From Petrolisthes cinctipes (taxonomy: Eukaryota; Arthropoda; Malacostraca; Decapoda; Porcellanidae), in assembly GCA_033782935.1 (NCBI GenBank), contig JAWQEG010000369.1:2051501-2115500 (forward strand): 64,000 nucleotides of DNA, read 5' to 3'. Shown here one piece after another: positions 9,430 to 22,105 of this stretch (positions within the stretch are counted from its first letter, which is position 1; each line of letters begins with the position of its first letter). The notes below the pieces were generated by a model that saw nothing but the letters and a program-made list of their open reading frames with translations, did not search any database and was not told the origin of the DNA. Position numbers and translations under genes: made by a program.

Positions 9430-10284
9430 CGATTTTTAGCATGTTTTTAGCCTATATTTTGAAAATATTCTAGCACTGAGTAGGCATGTACAGATTGCTT
9501 CTGGGACCCCAAAATATTGAATTTTCGGGTGTTTTGAGCCTGAATTTGAGATATAAACGGGTACAGAAGATACATGCACATATTGACTTTGGGCACCAAA
9601 AATATCGATTTTCAGCATGTTTTGGGCCTGAATTTTGAAAATACTCTAACACGGAGTAGGCATGTACAGATCGCTTCTGGGACCCCAAAATATCGAATTT
9701 TCGGGTGGTTAGGGCCGGAATCTGAGATATAAACGGGTATAGAAGATGCATGCACATATCGACTTTTGGGCACCTAAAAGATCGATTTTCAGTATGTTTT
9801 TGGCCTGTATTTTGAAAATACTCTAACATGGAGTAAGCATGTACAGATACCATCTGGGACCTCTAAATATCGAATTTTCGGGTGTTTTGGGACTGAATTT
9901 GAGATATAAACGGGTACTGAAGATGCATGCACATATCGACATTTGTGCACCTAAAAGATCGATTTTCAGTATGTTTTGAGCATGTATTTTGAAAATACTC
10001 TAACACGGAGTAGGCATGTACAGATCGCTTCTGGGACCCCAAAATATCGAATTTTCGGGTGGTTAGGGCCAGAATTTGAGATATAAACGGGTACTGAAGA
10101 TGCATGCACATATCGACATTTGTGCACCTAAAAGATCGATTTTCAGTATGTTTTGAGCATGTATTTTGAAAATACTCTAACACGGAGTAGGCATGTACGG
10201 ATCGCTTCTGGGACCCCTAAATATCGAATTTTCGGGTGTTTTGGGACTGAATTTGAGATATCGACTTTTTGGCACCTAAAAGAT
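9430..10284 (+). repeat. Pentamer unit, 855 bases
   Basis: Five monomers (176+177+177+177+148). A type II start runs into a third monomer that regains the 29 bases missing from F and ends cgacatttgtgcacc; an E-like and a C monomer follow. It is nearly repeated at 17010-17865. Confidence 0.85.
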
Positions 10285-11266
10285 CGATTTTTAGCATGTT
10301 TTTAGCCTATATTTTGAAAATATTCTAGCACTGTACAGATTGCTTCTGGGGCCCCAAAATATTGAATTTTCGGGTGTTTTGAGCCTGAATTTGAGATATA
10401 AACGGGTACAGAAGATACATGCACATATTGACTTTGGGCATCTAAAATATCGATTTTCAGCATGTTTTGGGCCTGTATTTTGAAAATACTCTAACACTGA
10501 GTAGGCATGTACAGATTGCTTCTGGGACCCCAAAATATTGAATTTTCGGGTGTTTTGAGCCTGAATTTTAGATATAAACGGGTACTGAAGATGCATGCAC
10601 ATATCGACTTTTGTGCACCTAAAAGATCGATTTTCAGTATGTTTTGAGCATGTATTTTGAAAATACTCTAACACGGAGTAGGCATCTACAGATCGCTTCT
10701 GGGACCCCTAAATATCGAATTTTCGGGTGTTTTGGGACTGAATTTAAGATATCGACTTTTTGGAACCTAAAAGATCGATTTTTAGCATGTTTTTAGCCTA
10801 TATTTTGAAAATATTCTAGCACTGTACAGATTGCTTCTGGGACCCCAAAATATTGAATTTTCGGGTGTTTTGAGCCTGAATTTGAGATATAAACGTGTAC
10901 AGAAGATACATGCACATATTGACTTTGGGCACCAAAAATATCGATTTTCAGTATGTTTTGGGCCTGAATATTAAAAATACTCTAACACGGAGTAGGCATG
11001 TACAGATCGCTTCTGAGACCCCAAAATATCGAATTTTCGGGTGTTTAGGGCCAGAATTTGAGATATAAACGGGTACAGAAAATGCATGCACATATCGACT
11101 TTTGGGCACCTAAAAGATCGATTTTCAGTATGTTTTTGGCCTGTATTTTGAAAATACTCTAACACGGAGTAGGCATGTACAGATCGCTTCTGGGACCCCT
11201 AAATATCGAATTTTCGGGTGTTTTGGGACTGAATTTGAGATATCGACTTTTTGGCACCTAAAAGAT
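10285..11266 (+). repeat. Two trimers (491, 491)
   Basis: Unit starts 10285 and 10776. The private variants ggcatctacag and ttttggaacc are shared with copies near 18.3, 20.7 and 33.0 kb. Confidence 0.86.
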
Positions 11267-11739
11267 CGATTTTTAGCATGTTTTTAGCCTATATTTTGAA
11301 AATATTCTAGCACTGAGTAGGCATGTACAGATCGCTTCTGGGACCCCTAAATATCGAATTTTCGGGTGTTTTGGGACTGAATTTGAGATATCGGTTTTTT
11401 GGCACCTAAAATGTCGATTTTTAGCATGTTTTTAGCCTGTATTTTGAAAATATTCTAGCACTGTGTAGGCATGTACAGATTGCTTCTGGGACCCCAAAAT
11501 ATTGAATTTTCGGGTGTTTTGAGCCTGAATTTGAGATATAAACGGGTACTGAAGATGCATGCACATATCGACTTTTGTGCACCTAAAAGATCGATTTTCA
11601 GTATGTTTTGAGCATGTATTTTGAAAATACTCTAACACGGAGTAGGCATGTACAGATCGCTTCTAGGACCCCTAAATATCGAATTTTCGGGTGTTTTGGG
11701 ACTGAATTTGAGATATCGACTTTTTGGCACATAAAAGAT
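11267..11739 (+). repeat. Single monomer (148) plus dimer (325)
   Basis: At 11267 a first monomer passes directly into a C/F-like ending (tatcggttttttggcacc), leaving one 148-base monomer. A dimer starts at 11415. The same 148-base construction occurs at 18848 and 21308. Confidence 0.84.
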
Positions 11740-12240
11740 CGATTTTTAGCATGTCTTTAGCCTATATTTTGAAAATATTCTAGCACTGTGTAGGCATGTA
11801 CAGATTGCTTCTGGGACCCCAAAATATTGAATTTTCGGGTGTTTTGAGCCTGAATTTGAGATATAAACGGGTACAGAAGATACATGCACATATTAACTTT
11901 GGGCACCAAAAATATCGATTTTCAGCATGTTTTGGGCCTGAATTTTGAAAATACTCTAACACGGAGTATGCATGTACAGATCGCTTCTGGGACCCCAAAA
12001 TATCGAATTTTCGAGTGTTTAGGGCCAGAATTTGAGATATAAACGGGTACTGAAGATGCATGCACATATCGACTTTTGGGCACCTAAAAGATCGATTTTC
12101 AGTATGTTTTTGGCCTGTATTTTGAAAATACTCTAACACGGAGTAGGCATGTACAGATACCATCTGGGACCTCTAAATATCGAATTTTCGGGTGTTTTGG
12201 GACTGAATTTGATATATCGATTTTTTGGCACCTAAAATGT
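11740..12240 (+). repeat. Trimer, 501 bases
   Basis: Type II with the linked variants gcatgtctttagcc, attaactttggg, gtatgcatg and ttttcgagtg. These also occur together near 19.5-19.8 and 21.5-21.7 kb. Confidence 0.86.
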
Positions 12241-13095
12241 CGATTTTTAGCATGTTTTTAGCCTATATTTTGAAAATATTCTAGCACTGTGTAGGCATGT
12301 ACAGATTGCTTCTGGGACCCCAAAATATTGAATTTTCGGGTGTTTTGAGCCGGAATTTGAGATATAAACGGGTACAGAAGATACATGCACATATTAACTT
12401 TGGGCACCAAAAATATCGATTTTCATCATGTTTTGGGCCTGAATTTTAAAAATACTCTAACACGGAGTATGCATGTACAGATCGCTTCTGGGACCCCAAA
12501 ATATCGAATTTTCGGGTGTTTAGGGCCAGAATTTGAGATATAAACGGGTACAGAAGATGCATGCACATATCGACTTTTGGGCACCTAAAAGATCGATTTT
12601 CAGTATGTTTTTGGCCTGTATTTTGAAAATACTCTAACACTGAGTAGGCATGTACAGATTGCTTCTGGGACCCCAAAATATTGAATTTTCGGGTGTTTTG
12701 AGCCTGAATTTGAGATATAAACGGGTACTGAAGATGCATGCACATATCGACTTATGTGCACCTAAAAGATCGATTTTCAGTATGTTTTGAGCATGTATTT
12801 TGAAAATACTCTAACACGGAGTAGGCATGTACAGATCGCTTCTGGAACCCCAAAATATCGAATTTTAGGGTGTTTAGGGCCAGAATTTGAGATATAAACG
12901 GGTACAGAAGATGCATGCAGATATCGACTTTTGGGCACCTAAAAGATCGATTTTCAGTATGTTTTTGGCCTGTATCTTGAAAATACTCTAACACGGAGTA
13001 GGCATGTACAGATCGCTTCTGGGACCCCTAAATATCGAATTTTCGGGTGTTTTGGGACTGAATTTGAGATATCGACTTTTTGGCAATTAAATGAT
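12241..13095 (+). repeat. Pentamer unit, 855 bases
   Basis: Five monomers. A type II opening is joined through a B-like monomer to E- and F-like monomers with the ttttagggtg, gcagatatcg and gtatcttg variants. It ends ggcaattaaatgat. Confidence 0.82.
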
Positions 13096-13411
13096 CGATT
13101 TTTAGTATGTTTTTAGCCTATATTTTGAAAATATTCTAGCACTGTACAGATTGCTTCTGGGACCCCAAAATATTGAATTTTCGGGTGTTTTGAGCCTGAA
13201 TTTGAGATATAAACGGGTACAGAAGATGCATGCACATATCGACTTTTGTGCACCTAAAAGATCGATTTTCAGAATGTTTTGAGCATGTATTTTTGAAAAT
13301 ACTCTAACACGGAGTAGGCATGTACAGATCGCTTCTGGGACCCCTAAATATCGAATTTTCGGGTGTTTTGGGACTGAATTTGAGATATCGACTTTTTGGC
13401 ACCTAAAAGAT
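13096..13411 (+). repeat. Dimer unit, 316 bases
   Basis: Same construction as the dimers at 6312 and 8122: a first monomer with the 10-base deletion fused to B-like sequence, then C. Confidence 0.84.
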
Positions 13412-14896
13412 CGATTTTTAGCATGTTTTCAGCCTATATTTTTAAAATATTCTAGCACTGTACAGATTGCTTCTGGGACCCCAAAATATTGAATTTTCGT
13501 TTTTTTTTTTAGCCTGAATTTGAGATATAAACGGGTACAGAAGATACATGCACATATTGACTTTGGGCACCAAAAATATCGATTTTCAGCATGTTTTGGG
13601 CCTGAATTTTGAAAATACTCTAACACGGAGTAGGCATGTACAGATCGCTTCTGGGACCCCAAAATATCGAATTTTCGGGTGTTTAGGGCCAGAATTTGAG
13701 ATATAAACGGGTACAGAAAATGCATGCACATATCGACTTTTGGGCACCTAAAAGATCGATTTTCAGTATGTTTTTGGCCTGTATTTTGAAAATACTCTAA
13801 CACGGAGTAGGCATGTACAGATACCTTCTGGGACCTCTAAATATCGATTTATCGGGTGTTTTGGGACTGAATTTGAGATATCGATTTTTTGGGACCTATA
13901 ATGTCGATTTTTAGCATGTTTTTAGCCTATATTTTGAAAATATTCTAGCACTGTACAGATTGCTTCTGGGACCCCAAAATATTGAATTTTCGGGTGTTTT
14001 GAGCCTGAATTTGAGATATAAACGGGTACAGAAGATACATGCACATATTGACTTTGGGCATCTAAAATATCGGTTTTCAGCATGTTTTGGGCCTGTAATT
14101 TGAAAATACTCTAACACTGAGTAGGCATGTACAGATTGCTTCTGGGACCCCAAAATATTGAATTTTCGGGTGTTTTGAGCCTGAATTTGAGATATAAACG
14201 GGTACCGAAGATGCATGCACATATCGACTTTTGTGCACCTAAAAGATCGATTTTCAGTATGTTTTGAGCATGTATTTTGAAAATACTCTAACACGGAGTA
14301 GGCATGTACAGATCGCTTCTGGGACAACTAAATATTGAATTTTCGGGTGTTTTGGGACTGAATTTGAGATATCGACTTTTTGGCACCTAAAAGATCGATT
14401 TTTAGCATGTTCTTAGCCTATATTTTGAAAATATTCTAGCACTGAGTAGGCATGTACAGATTGCTTCTGGGACCCCAAAATATTGAATTTTCGGGTGTTT
14501 TGAGCCTGAATTTGAGATATAAACGGGTACAGAAGATACATGCACATATTGACTTTGGGCGCCAAAAATATCGATTTTCAGCATGTTTTGGGCCTGAATT
14601 TTGAAAATACTCTAACACGGAGTAGGCATGTACAGATCGCTTCTGGGACCCCAAAATATCGAATTTTAGGGTGTTTAGGGCCAGAATTTGAGATATAAAC
14701 GGGTACAGAAGATGCATGCAGATATCGACTTTTGGGCACCTAAAAGATCGATTTTCAGTATGTTTTTGGCCTATATCTTGAAAATACTCTAACACGGAGT
14801 AGGCATGTACAGATCGCTTCTGGGACCCCTAAATATCGAATTTTCGGGTGTTTTGGGACTGAATTTGAGATATCGAGTTTTTGGCACTTAAATGAT
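13412..14896 (+). repeat. Three trimers (493, 491, 501)
   Basis: Unit starts 13412, 13905 and 14396. The first is two bases long because a run of 11 T at 13500-13510 replaces the usual ggtgttttg. Confidence 0.86.
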
Positions 14897-15212
14897 CGAT
14901 TTTTAGCATGTTTTTAGCCTATATTTTGAAAATATTCTAGCACTGTACATATTGCTTCTGGGACCCCAAAATATTGAATTTTCGGGTGTTTTGAGCCTGA
15001 ATTTGAGATATAAACGGGTACAGAAGATACATGCACATATCGACTTTTGTGCACCTAAAAGATCGATTTTCAGTATGTTTTGAGCATGTATTTTTGAAAA
15101 TACTCTAACACGGAGTAGGCATGTACAGATCGCTTCTGGGACCCCTAAATATCGAATTTTCGGGTGTTTTGGGACTGAATTTGAGATATCGACTTTTTGG
15201 CACCTAAAAGAT
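14897..15212 (+). repeat. Dimer unit, 316 bases
   Basis: Counterpart of the dimer at 8122 at a distance of 6775 bases, with the same cactgtacatattgc variant. Confidence 0.85.
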
Positions 15213-16017
15213 CGATTTTTAGCATGTTTTTAGCCTATATTTTGAAAATATTCTAGCACTGTACAGATTGCTTCTGGGACCCCAAAATATTGAATTTTCG
15301 GGTGTTTTGAGCCTGAATTTGAGATATAAACGGGTACAGAAGATACATGCATATATTGACTTTGGTCACCAAAAATATCGATTTTCAGCATGTTTTGGGC
15401 CTGAATTTTGAAAATACTCTAACACGGAGTAGGCATGTACAGATCGCTTCTGGGACCCCAAAATATCGAATTTTCGGGTGTTTAGGGCCAGAATTTAAGA
15501 TATAAACGGGTACAGAAGATGCATGCACATATCGACTTTTGGGCACCTAAAAGATCGATTTTCAGTATGTTTTTGGCCTGTATTTTGAAAATACTCTAAC
15601 ACGGAGTAGGCATGTACAGATACCTTCTGGGACCTCTAAATATCGATTTATCGGGTGTTTTGGGACTGAATTTGAGATATCGATTTTTTGGCACCAAAAA
15701 TGTCGATTTTTAGCATGTTTTTAGCCTATATTTTGAAAATATTCTAGCACTGTACAGATTGCTTCTGGGACCCCAAAATATTGAATTTTCGGGTGTTTTG
15801 AGCCTGAATTTGAGATATAAACGGGTACAGAAGATACATGCACATATTGACTTTGGGCATCTAAAATATCGATTTTCAGTATGTTTTGAGCATGTATTTT
15901 GAAAATACTCTAACACGGAGTAGGCATGTACAGATCGCTTCTGGGACCCCTAAATATCGAATTTTCGGGTGTTTTGGGACTGAATTTGAGATATCGACTT
16001 TTTGGCACCTAAAAGAT
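15213..16017 (+). repeat. Trimer (491) plus dimer (314)
   Basis: Unit starts 15213 and 15704. The trimer matches 8438. The dimer joins a 166-base first monomer ending gggcatctaaaatat directly to C, with no hybrid second monomer. Confidence 0.85.
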
Positions 16018-17009
16018 CGATTTTTAGCATGTTTTTAGCCTATATTTTGAAAATATTCTAGCACTGTACAGATTGCTTCTGGGACCCCAAAATATTGAAT
16101 TTTCGGGTGTTTTGAGCCTGAATTTGAGATATAAACGGGTACAGAAGATTCATGCACATATTGACTTTGGGCACCAAAAATATCGGTTTTCAGCATGTTT
16201 TGGGCCTGAATTTTGAAAATACTCTAACACGGAGTAGACATGTACAGATCGCTTCTGGGACCCCAAAATATCGAATTTTCGGGTGTTTAGGGCCAGAATT
16301 TGAGATATAAACGGGTACAGAAGATGCATGCACATATCGACTTTTGGGCACCTAAAAGATCGATTTTCAGTATGTTTTTGGCCTGTATTTTGAAAATACT
16401 CTAACACGGAGTAGGCATGTACAGATACCTTCTGGGACCTCTAAATATCGAATTTTCGGGTGTTTTGGGACTGAATTTGAGATATCGATTTTTTGGCACC
16501 TAAAATGTCGATTTTTAGCATGTTTTTAGCCTATATTTTGAAAATATTCTAGCACTGTGTAGGCATGTACAGATTGCTTCTGGGACCCCAAAATATTGAA
16601 TTATCGGGTGTTTTGAGCCTGAATTTGAGATATAAACGGGTACAGAAGATACATGCACATATTGACTTTGGGCATCTAAAATATCGATTTTCAGCATGTT
16701 TTGGGCCAGTATTTTGAAAATACTCTAACACTGAATAGGCATGTACAGATTGCTTCTGGGACCCCAAAATATTGAATTTTCGGGTGTTTTGAGCCTGAAT
16801 TTGAGATATAAACGGGTACAGAAGATGCATGCACATATTGACTTTTGGGCACCTAAAAGATCGATTTTCAGTATGTTTTGAGCATGTATTTTGAAAATAC
16901 TCTAACACGGAGTAGGCATGTACAGATCGCTTCTGGGAACCCTAAATATCGGATTTTCGGGTGTTTTGGGACTGAATTTGAGATATCGACTTTTTGGCAC
17001 CTAAAAGAT
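16018..17009 (+). repeat. Two trimers (491, 501)
   Basis: Unit starts 16018 and 16509. The second corresponds to 8929 at a distance of 7580 bases, sharing gggccagtattttg and cactgaataggc. Confidence 0.87.
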
Positions 17010-17865
17010 CGATTTTTAGCATGTTTTTAGCCTATATTTTGAAAATATTCTAGCACTGAGTAGGCATGTACAGATTGCTTCTGGGACCCCAAAATATTGA
17101 ATTTTCGGGTGTTTTGAGCCTGAATTTGAGATATAAACGGGTACAGAAGATACATGCACATATTGACTTTGGGCACCAAAAATATCGATTTTCAGCATGT
17201 TTTGGGCCTGAATTTTGAAAATACTCTAACACGGAGTAGGCATGTACAGATCGCTTCTGGGACCCCAAAATATCGAATTTTCGGGTGGTTAGGGCCAGAA
17301 TTTGAGATATAAACGGGTATAGAAGATGCATGCACATATCGACTTTTGGGCACCTAAAAGATCGATTTTCAGTATGTTTTTAACCTGTATTTTGAAAATA
17401 CTCTAACATGGAGTAAGCATGTACAGATACCTTCTGGGACCTCTAAATATCGAATTTATCGGGTGTTTTGGGACTGAATTTGAGATATAAACGGGTGCTG
17501 AAGATGCATGCACATATCGACATTTGTGCACCTAAAAGATCGATTTTCAGTATGTTTTGTGCATGTATTTTGAAAATACTCTAACACGGAGTAGGCATGT
17601 ACAGATCGCTTCTGGGACCCCAAAATATCGAATTTTCGGGTGGTTAGGGCCAGAATTTGAGATATAAACGGGTACTGAAAATGCATGCACATATCGACAT
17701 TTGTGCACCTAAAAGATCGATTTTCAGTATGTTTTGAGCATGTATTTTGAAAATACTCTAACACGGAGTAGGCATGTACGGATCGCTTCTGGGACCCCTA
17801 CATATCGAATTTTCGGGTGTTTTGGGACTGAATTTGAGATATCGACTTTTTGGCACCTAAAAGAT
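17010..17865 (+). repeat. Pentamer unit, 856 bases
   Basis: Counterpart of the pentamer at 9430: same monomer order and same cgacatttgtgcacc variants. It is one base longer, reading gaatttatcggg for gaattttcggg. Confidence 0.85.
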
Positions 17866-18847
17866 CGATTTTTAGCATGTTTTTAGCCTATATTTTGAAA
17901 ATATTCTAGCACTGTACAGATTGCTTCTGGGACCCCAAAATATTGGATTTTCGGGTGTTTTGAGCCTGAATTTGTGATATAAACGGGTACAGAAGATACA
18001 TGCACATATTGACTTTGGGCATCTAAAATATCGATTTTCAGCATGTTTTGGGCCTGTATTTTGAAAATACTCTAACACTGAGTAGACATGTACAGATTGC
18101 TTCTGGGACCCCAAAATATTGAATTTTCGGGTGTTTTGAGCCTGAATTTTAGATATAAACGGGTACTGAAGATGCATGCACATATCGACTTTTGGGCACC
18201 TAAAAGATCGATTTTCAGTATGTTTTGAGCATGTATTTTGAAAATACTCTAACACGGAGTAGGCATCTACAGATCGCTTCTGGGACCCCTAAATATCGAA
18301 TTTTCGGGTGTTTTGGGACTGAATTTGAGATATCGACTTTTTGGAACCTAAAAGATCGATTTTTAGCATGTTTTTAGCCTATATTTTGAAAATATTCTAG
18401 CACTGTACAGATTGCTTCTGGGACCCCAAGATATTGAATTTTCGGGTGTTTTGAGCCTGAATTTGAGATATAAACGTGTACAGAAGATACATGCACATAT
18501 TGACTTTGGGCACCAAAAATATCGATTTTCAGTATGTTTTGGGCCTGAATTTTGAAAATACTCTAACACGGAGTAGGCATGTACAGATCGCTTCTGGGAC
18601 CCCAAAATATCGAATTTTCGGGTGTTTAGGGCCAGAATTTGAGATATAAACGGGTATAGAAGATGCATGCACATATCGACTTTTGGGCACCTAAAAGATC
18701 GATTTTCAGTATGTTTTTGGCCTGTATTTTGAAAATACTCTAACACGGAGTAGGCATGTACAGATCGCTTCTGGGACCCCTAAATATCGAATTTTCGGGT
18801 GTTTTGGGACTGAATTTGAGATATCGACTTTTTGGCACCTAAAAGAT
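17866..18847 (+). repeat. Two trimers (491, 491)
   Basis: Unit starts 17866 and 18357. Most of this block is in the segment repeated without mismatch at 20626-21470. Confidence 0.87.
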
Positions 18848-18995
18848 CGATTTTTAGCATGTTTTTAGCCTATATTTTGAAAATATTCTAGCACTGAGTA
18901 GGCATGTACAGATCGCTTCTGGGACCCCTAAATATCGAATTTTCGGGTGTTTTGGGACTGAAATTGAGATATCGGTTTTTTGGCACCTAAAATGT
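18848..18995 (+). repeat. Single monomer unit, 148 bases
   Basis: A first-monomer start joined to a third-monomer end (gactgaaattgagatatcggtttttt). Similar to 11267; the corresponding copy at 21308 is identical. Confidence 0.85.
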
Positions 18996-19997
18996 CGATT
19001 TTTAGCATGTTTTTAGCCTGTATTTTGAAAATATTCTATCACTGTGTAGGCATGTACAGATTGCTTCTGGGACCCCAAAATATTGAATTTTCGGGTGTTT
19101 TGAGCCTGAATTTGAGATATAAACGGGTACAGAAGATACATGCACATATTGACTTTGGGCATCTAAAATATCGATTTTCAGCATGTTTTGGGACTGTATT
19201 TTGAAAATACTCTAACACTGAGTAGGCATGTACGGATTGCTTCTGGGACCATAAAATATTGAATTTTCGGGTGTTTTGAGCCTGAATTTGAGATATAAAC
19301 GGGTACTGAAGATGCATGCACATATCGACTTTTGTGCACCTAAAAGATCGATTTTCAGTATGTTTTGAGCATGTATTTTGAAAATACTCTAACACGGAGT
19401 AGGCATGTACAGATCGCTTCTGGGACCCCTAAATATCGAATTTTCGGGTGTTTTGGGACTGAATTTGAGATATCGACTTTTTGGCACCTAAAAGGTCGAT
19501 TTTTAGCATGTCTTTAGCCTATATTTTGAAAATATTCTAGCACTGAGTAGGCATGTACAGATTGCTTCTGGGACCCCAAAATATTGAATTTTCGGGTGTT
19601 TTGAGCCTGAATTTGAGATATAAACGGGTACAGAAGATACATGCACATATTAACTTTGGGCACCAAAAATATCGATTTTCAGCATGTTTTAGGCCTGAAT
19701 TTTGAAAATACTCTAACACGGAGTATGCATGTACAGATCGCTTCTGGGACCCCAAAATATCGAATTTTCGAGTGTTTAGGGCCAGAATTTGAGATATAAA
19801 CGGGTACAGAAGATGCATGCACATATCGACTTTTGGGCACCTAAAAGATCGATTTTCAGTATGTTTTTGGCCTGTATTTTGAAAATACTCTAACACGCAG
19901 TAGGCATATACAGATACCATCTGGGACCTCTAAATATCGAATTTTCGGGTGTTTTGGGACTGAATTTGATATATCGATTTTTTGGCACCTAAAATGT
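18996..19997 (+). repeat. Two trimers (501, 501)
   Basis: Unit starts 18996 and 19497. The second carries gcatgtctttagcc, attaactttggg, gtatgcatg and ttttcgagtg, as at 11740. Confidence 0.86.
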
Positions 19998-20323
19998 CGA
20001 TTTTTAGCATGTTTTTAGCCTATATTTTGAAAAAAATTCTAGCACTGTGTAGGCATGTACAGATTGCTTCTGGGACCCCAAAATATTGAATTTTCGGGTG
20101 TTTTGAGCCGGAATTTGAGATATAAACGGGTACTGAAGATGCATGCACATATCGACTTTTGTGCACCTAAAAGATCGATTTTCAGTATGTTTTGAGCATG
20201 TATTTTGAAAATACTCTAACACGGAGTAGGCATGTACAGATCGCTTCTTGGACCCCTAAATATCGAATTTTCGGGTGTTTTGGGACTGAATTTGAGATAT
20301 CGACTTTTTGGCACCTAAAAGAT
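19998..20323 (+). repeat. Dimer unit, 326 bases
   Basis: A/B hybrid plus C with the private variants gaaaaaaattctagc, gagccggaatttg and gcttcttggacc. The unit at 21780 shares all three. Confidence 0.85.
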
Positions 20324-21307
20324 CGATTTTTAGCATGTTTTTAGCCTATATTTTGAAAATATTCTAGCACTGTACAGATTGCTTCTGGGACCCCAAAATA
20401 TTGAATTTTCGGGTGTTTTGAGCCTGAATTTGAGATATAAACGGGTACAGAAGATGCATGCACATATCGACTTTTGGGCACCTAAAAGATCGATTTTCAG
20501 TATGTTTTTAACCTGTATTTTGAAAATACTCGAACATGGAGTAAGCATGTACAGATACCTTCTGGGACCTCTAAATATCGAATTTATCGGGTGTTTTGGG
20601 ACTGAATTTGAGATATAAACGGGTGCTGAAGATGCATGCACATATCGACTTTTGGGCACCTAAAAGATCGATTTTCAGTATGTTTTGAGCATGTATTTTG
20701 AAAATACTCTAACACGGAGTAGGCATCTACAGATCGCTTCTGGGACCCCTAAATATCGAATTTTCGGGTGTTTTGGGACTGAATTTGAGATATCGACTTT
20801 TTGGAACCTAAAAGATCGATTTTTAGCATGTTTTTAGCCTATATTTTGAAAATATTCTAGCACTGTACAGATTGCTTCTGGGACCCCAAGATATTGAATT
20901 TTCGGGTGTTTTGAGCCTGAATTTGAGATATAAACGTGTACAGAAGATACATGCACATATTGACTTTGGGCACCAAAAATATCGATTTTCAGTATGTTTT
21001 GGGCCTGAATTTTGAAAATACTCTAACACGGAGTAGGCATGTACAGATCGCTTCTGGGACCCCAAAATATCGAATTTTCGGGTGTTTAGGGCCAGAATTT
21101 GAGATATAAACGGGTATAGAAGATGCATGCACATATCGACTTTTGGGCACCTAAAAGATCGATTTTCAGTATGTTTTTGGCCTGTATTTTGAAAATACTC
21201 TAACACGGAGTAGGCATGTACAGATCGCTTCTGGGACCCCTAAATATCGAATTTTCGGGTGTTTTGGGACTGAATTTGAGATATCGACTTTTTGGCACCT
21301 AAAAGAT
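20324..21307 (+). repeat. Two trimers (493, 491)
   Basis: Unit starts 20324 and 20817. In the first, the second monomer is F-like with the 29-base segment present (gggtgctgaag). The second lies in the duplicated segment. Confidence 0.84.
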
Positions 21308-22105
21308 CGATTTTTAGCATGTTTTTAGCCTATATTTTGAAAATATTCTAGCACTGAGTAGGCATGTACAGATCGCTTCTGGGACCCCTAAATATCGAAT
21401 TTTCGGGTGTTTTGGGACTGAAATTGAGATATCGGTTTTTTGGCACCTAAAATGTCGATTTTTAGCATGTCTTTAGCCTATATTTTGAAAATATTCTAGC
21501 ACTGAGTAGGCATGTACAGATTGCTTCTGGGACCCCAAAATATTGAATTTTCGGGTGTTTTGAGCCTGAATTTGAGATATAAACGGGTACAGAAGATACA
21601 TGCACATATTAACTTTGGGCACCAAAAAAATCGATTTTCAGCATGTTTTAGGCCTGAATTTTGAAAATACTCTAACACGGAGTATGCATGTACAGATCGC
21701 TTCTGGGACCCCAAAATATCGAATTTTCGAGTGTTTTGGGACTGAATTTGATATATCGATTTTTTGGCACCTAAAATGTCGATTTTTAGCATGTTTTTAG
21801 CCTATATTTTGAAAAAAATTCTAGCACTGTGTAGGCATGTACAGATTGCTTCTGGGACCCCAAAATATTGAATTTTCGGGTGTTTTGAGCCGGAATTTGA
21901 GATATAAACGGGTACTGAAGATGCATGCACATATCTACTTTTGTGCACCTAAAAGATCGATTTTCAGTATGTTTTGAGCATGTATTTTGAAAATACTCTA
22001 ACACGGAGTAGGCATGTACAGATCGCTTCTTGGACCCCTAAATATCGAATTTTCGGGTGTTTTGGGACTGAATTTGAGATATCGACTTTTTGGCACCTAA
22101 AAGAT
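21308..22105 (+). repeat. Monomer (148) plus two dimers (324, 326)
   Basis: Unit starts 21308, 21456 and 21780. The block looks like a shortened copy of 18848-20323. The jump at about 21730 goes from the second monomer of one unit into the third monomer of another (ttttcgagtg running into ttttgggactg). Confidence 0.83.
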
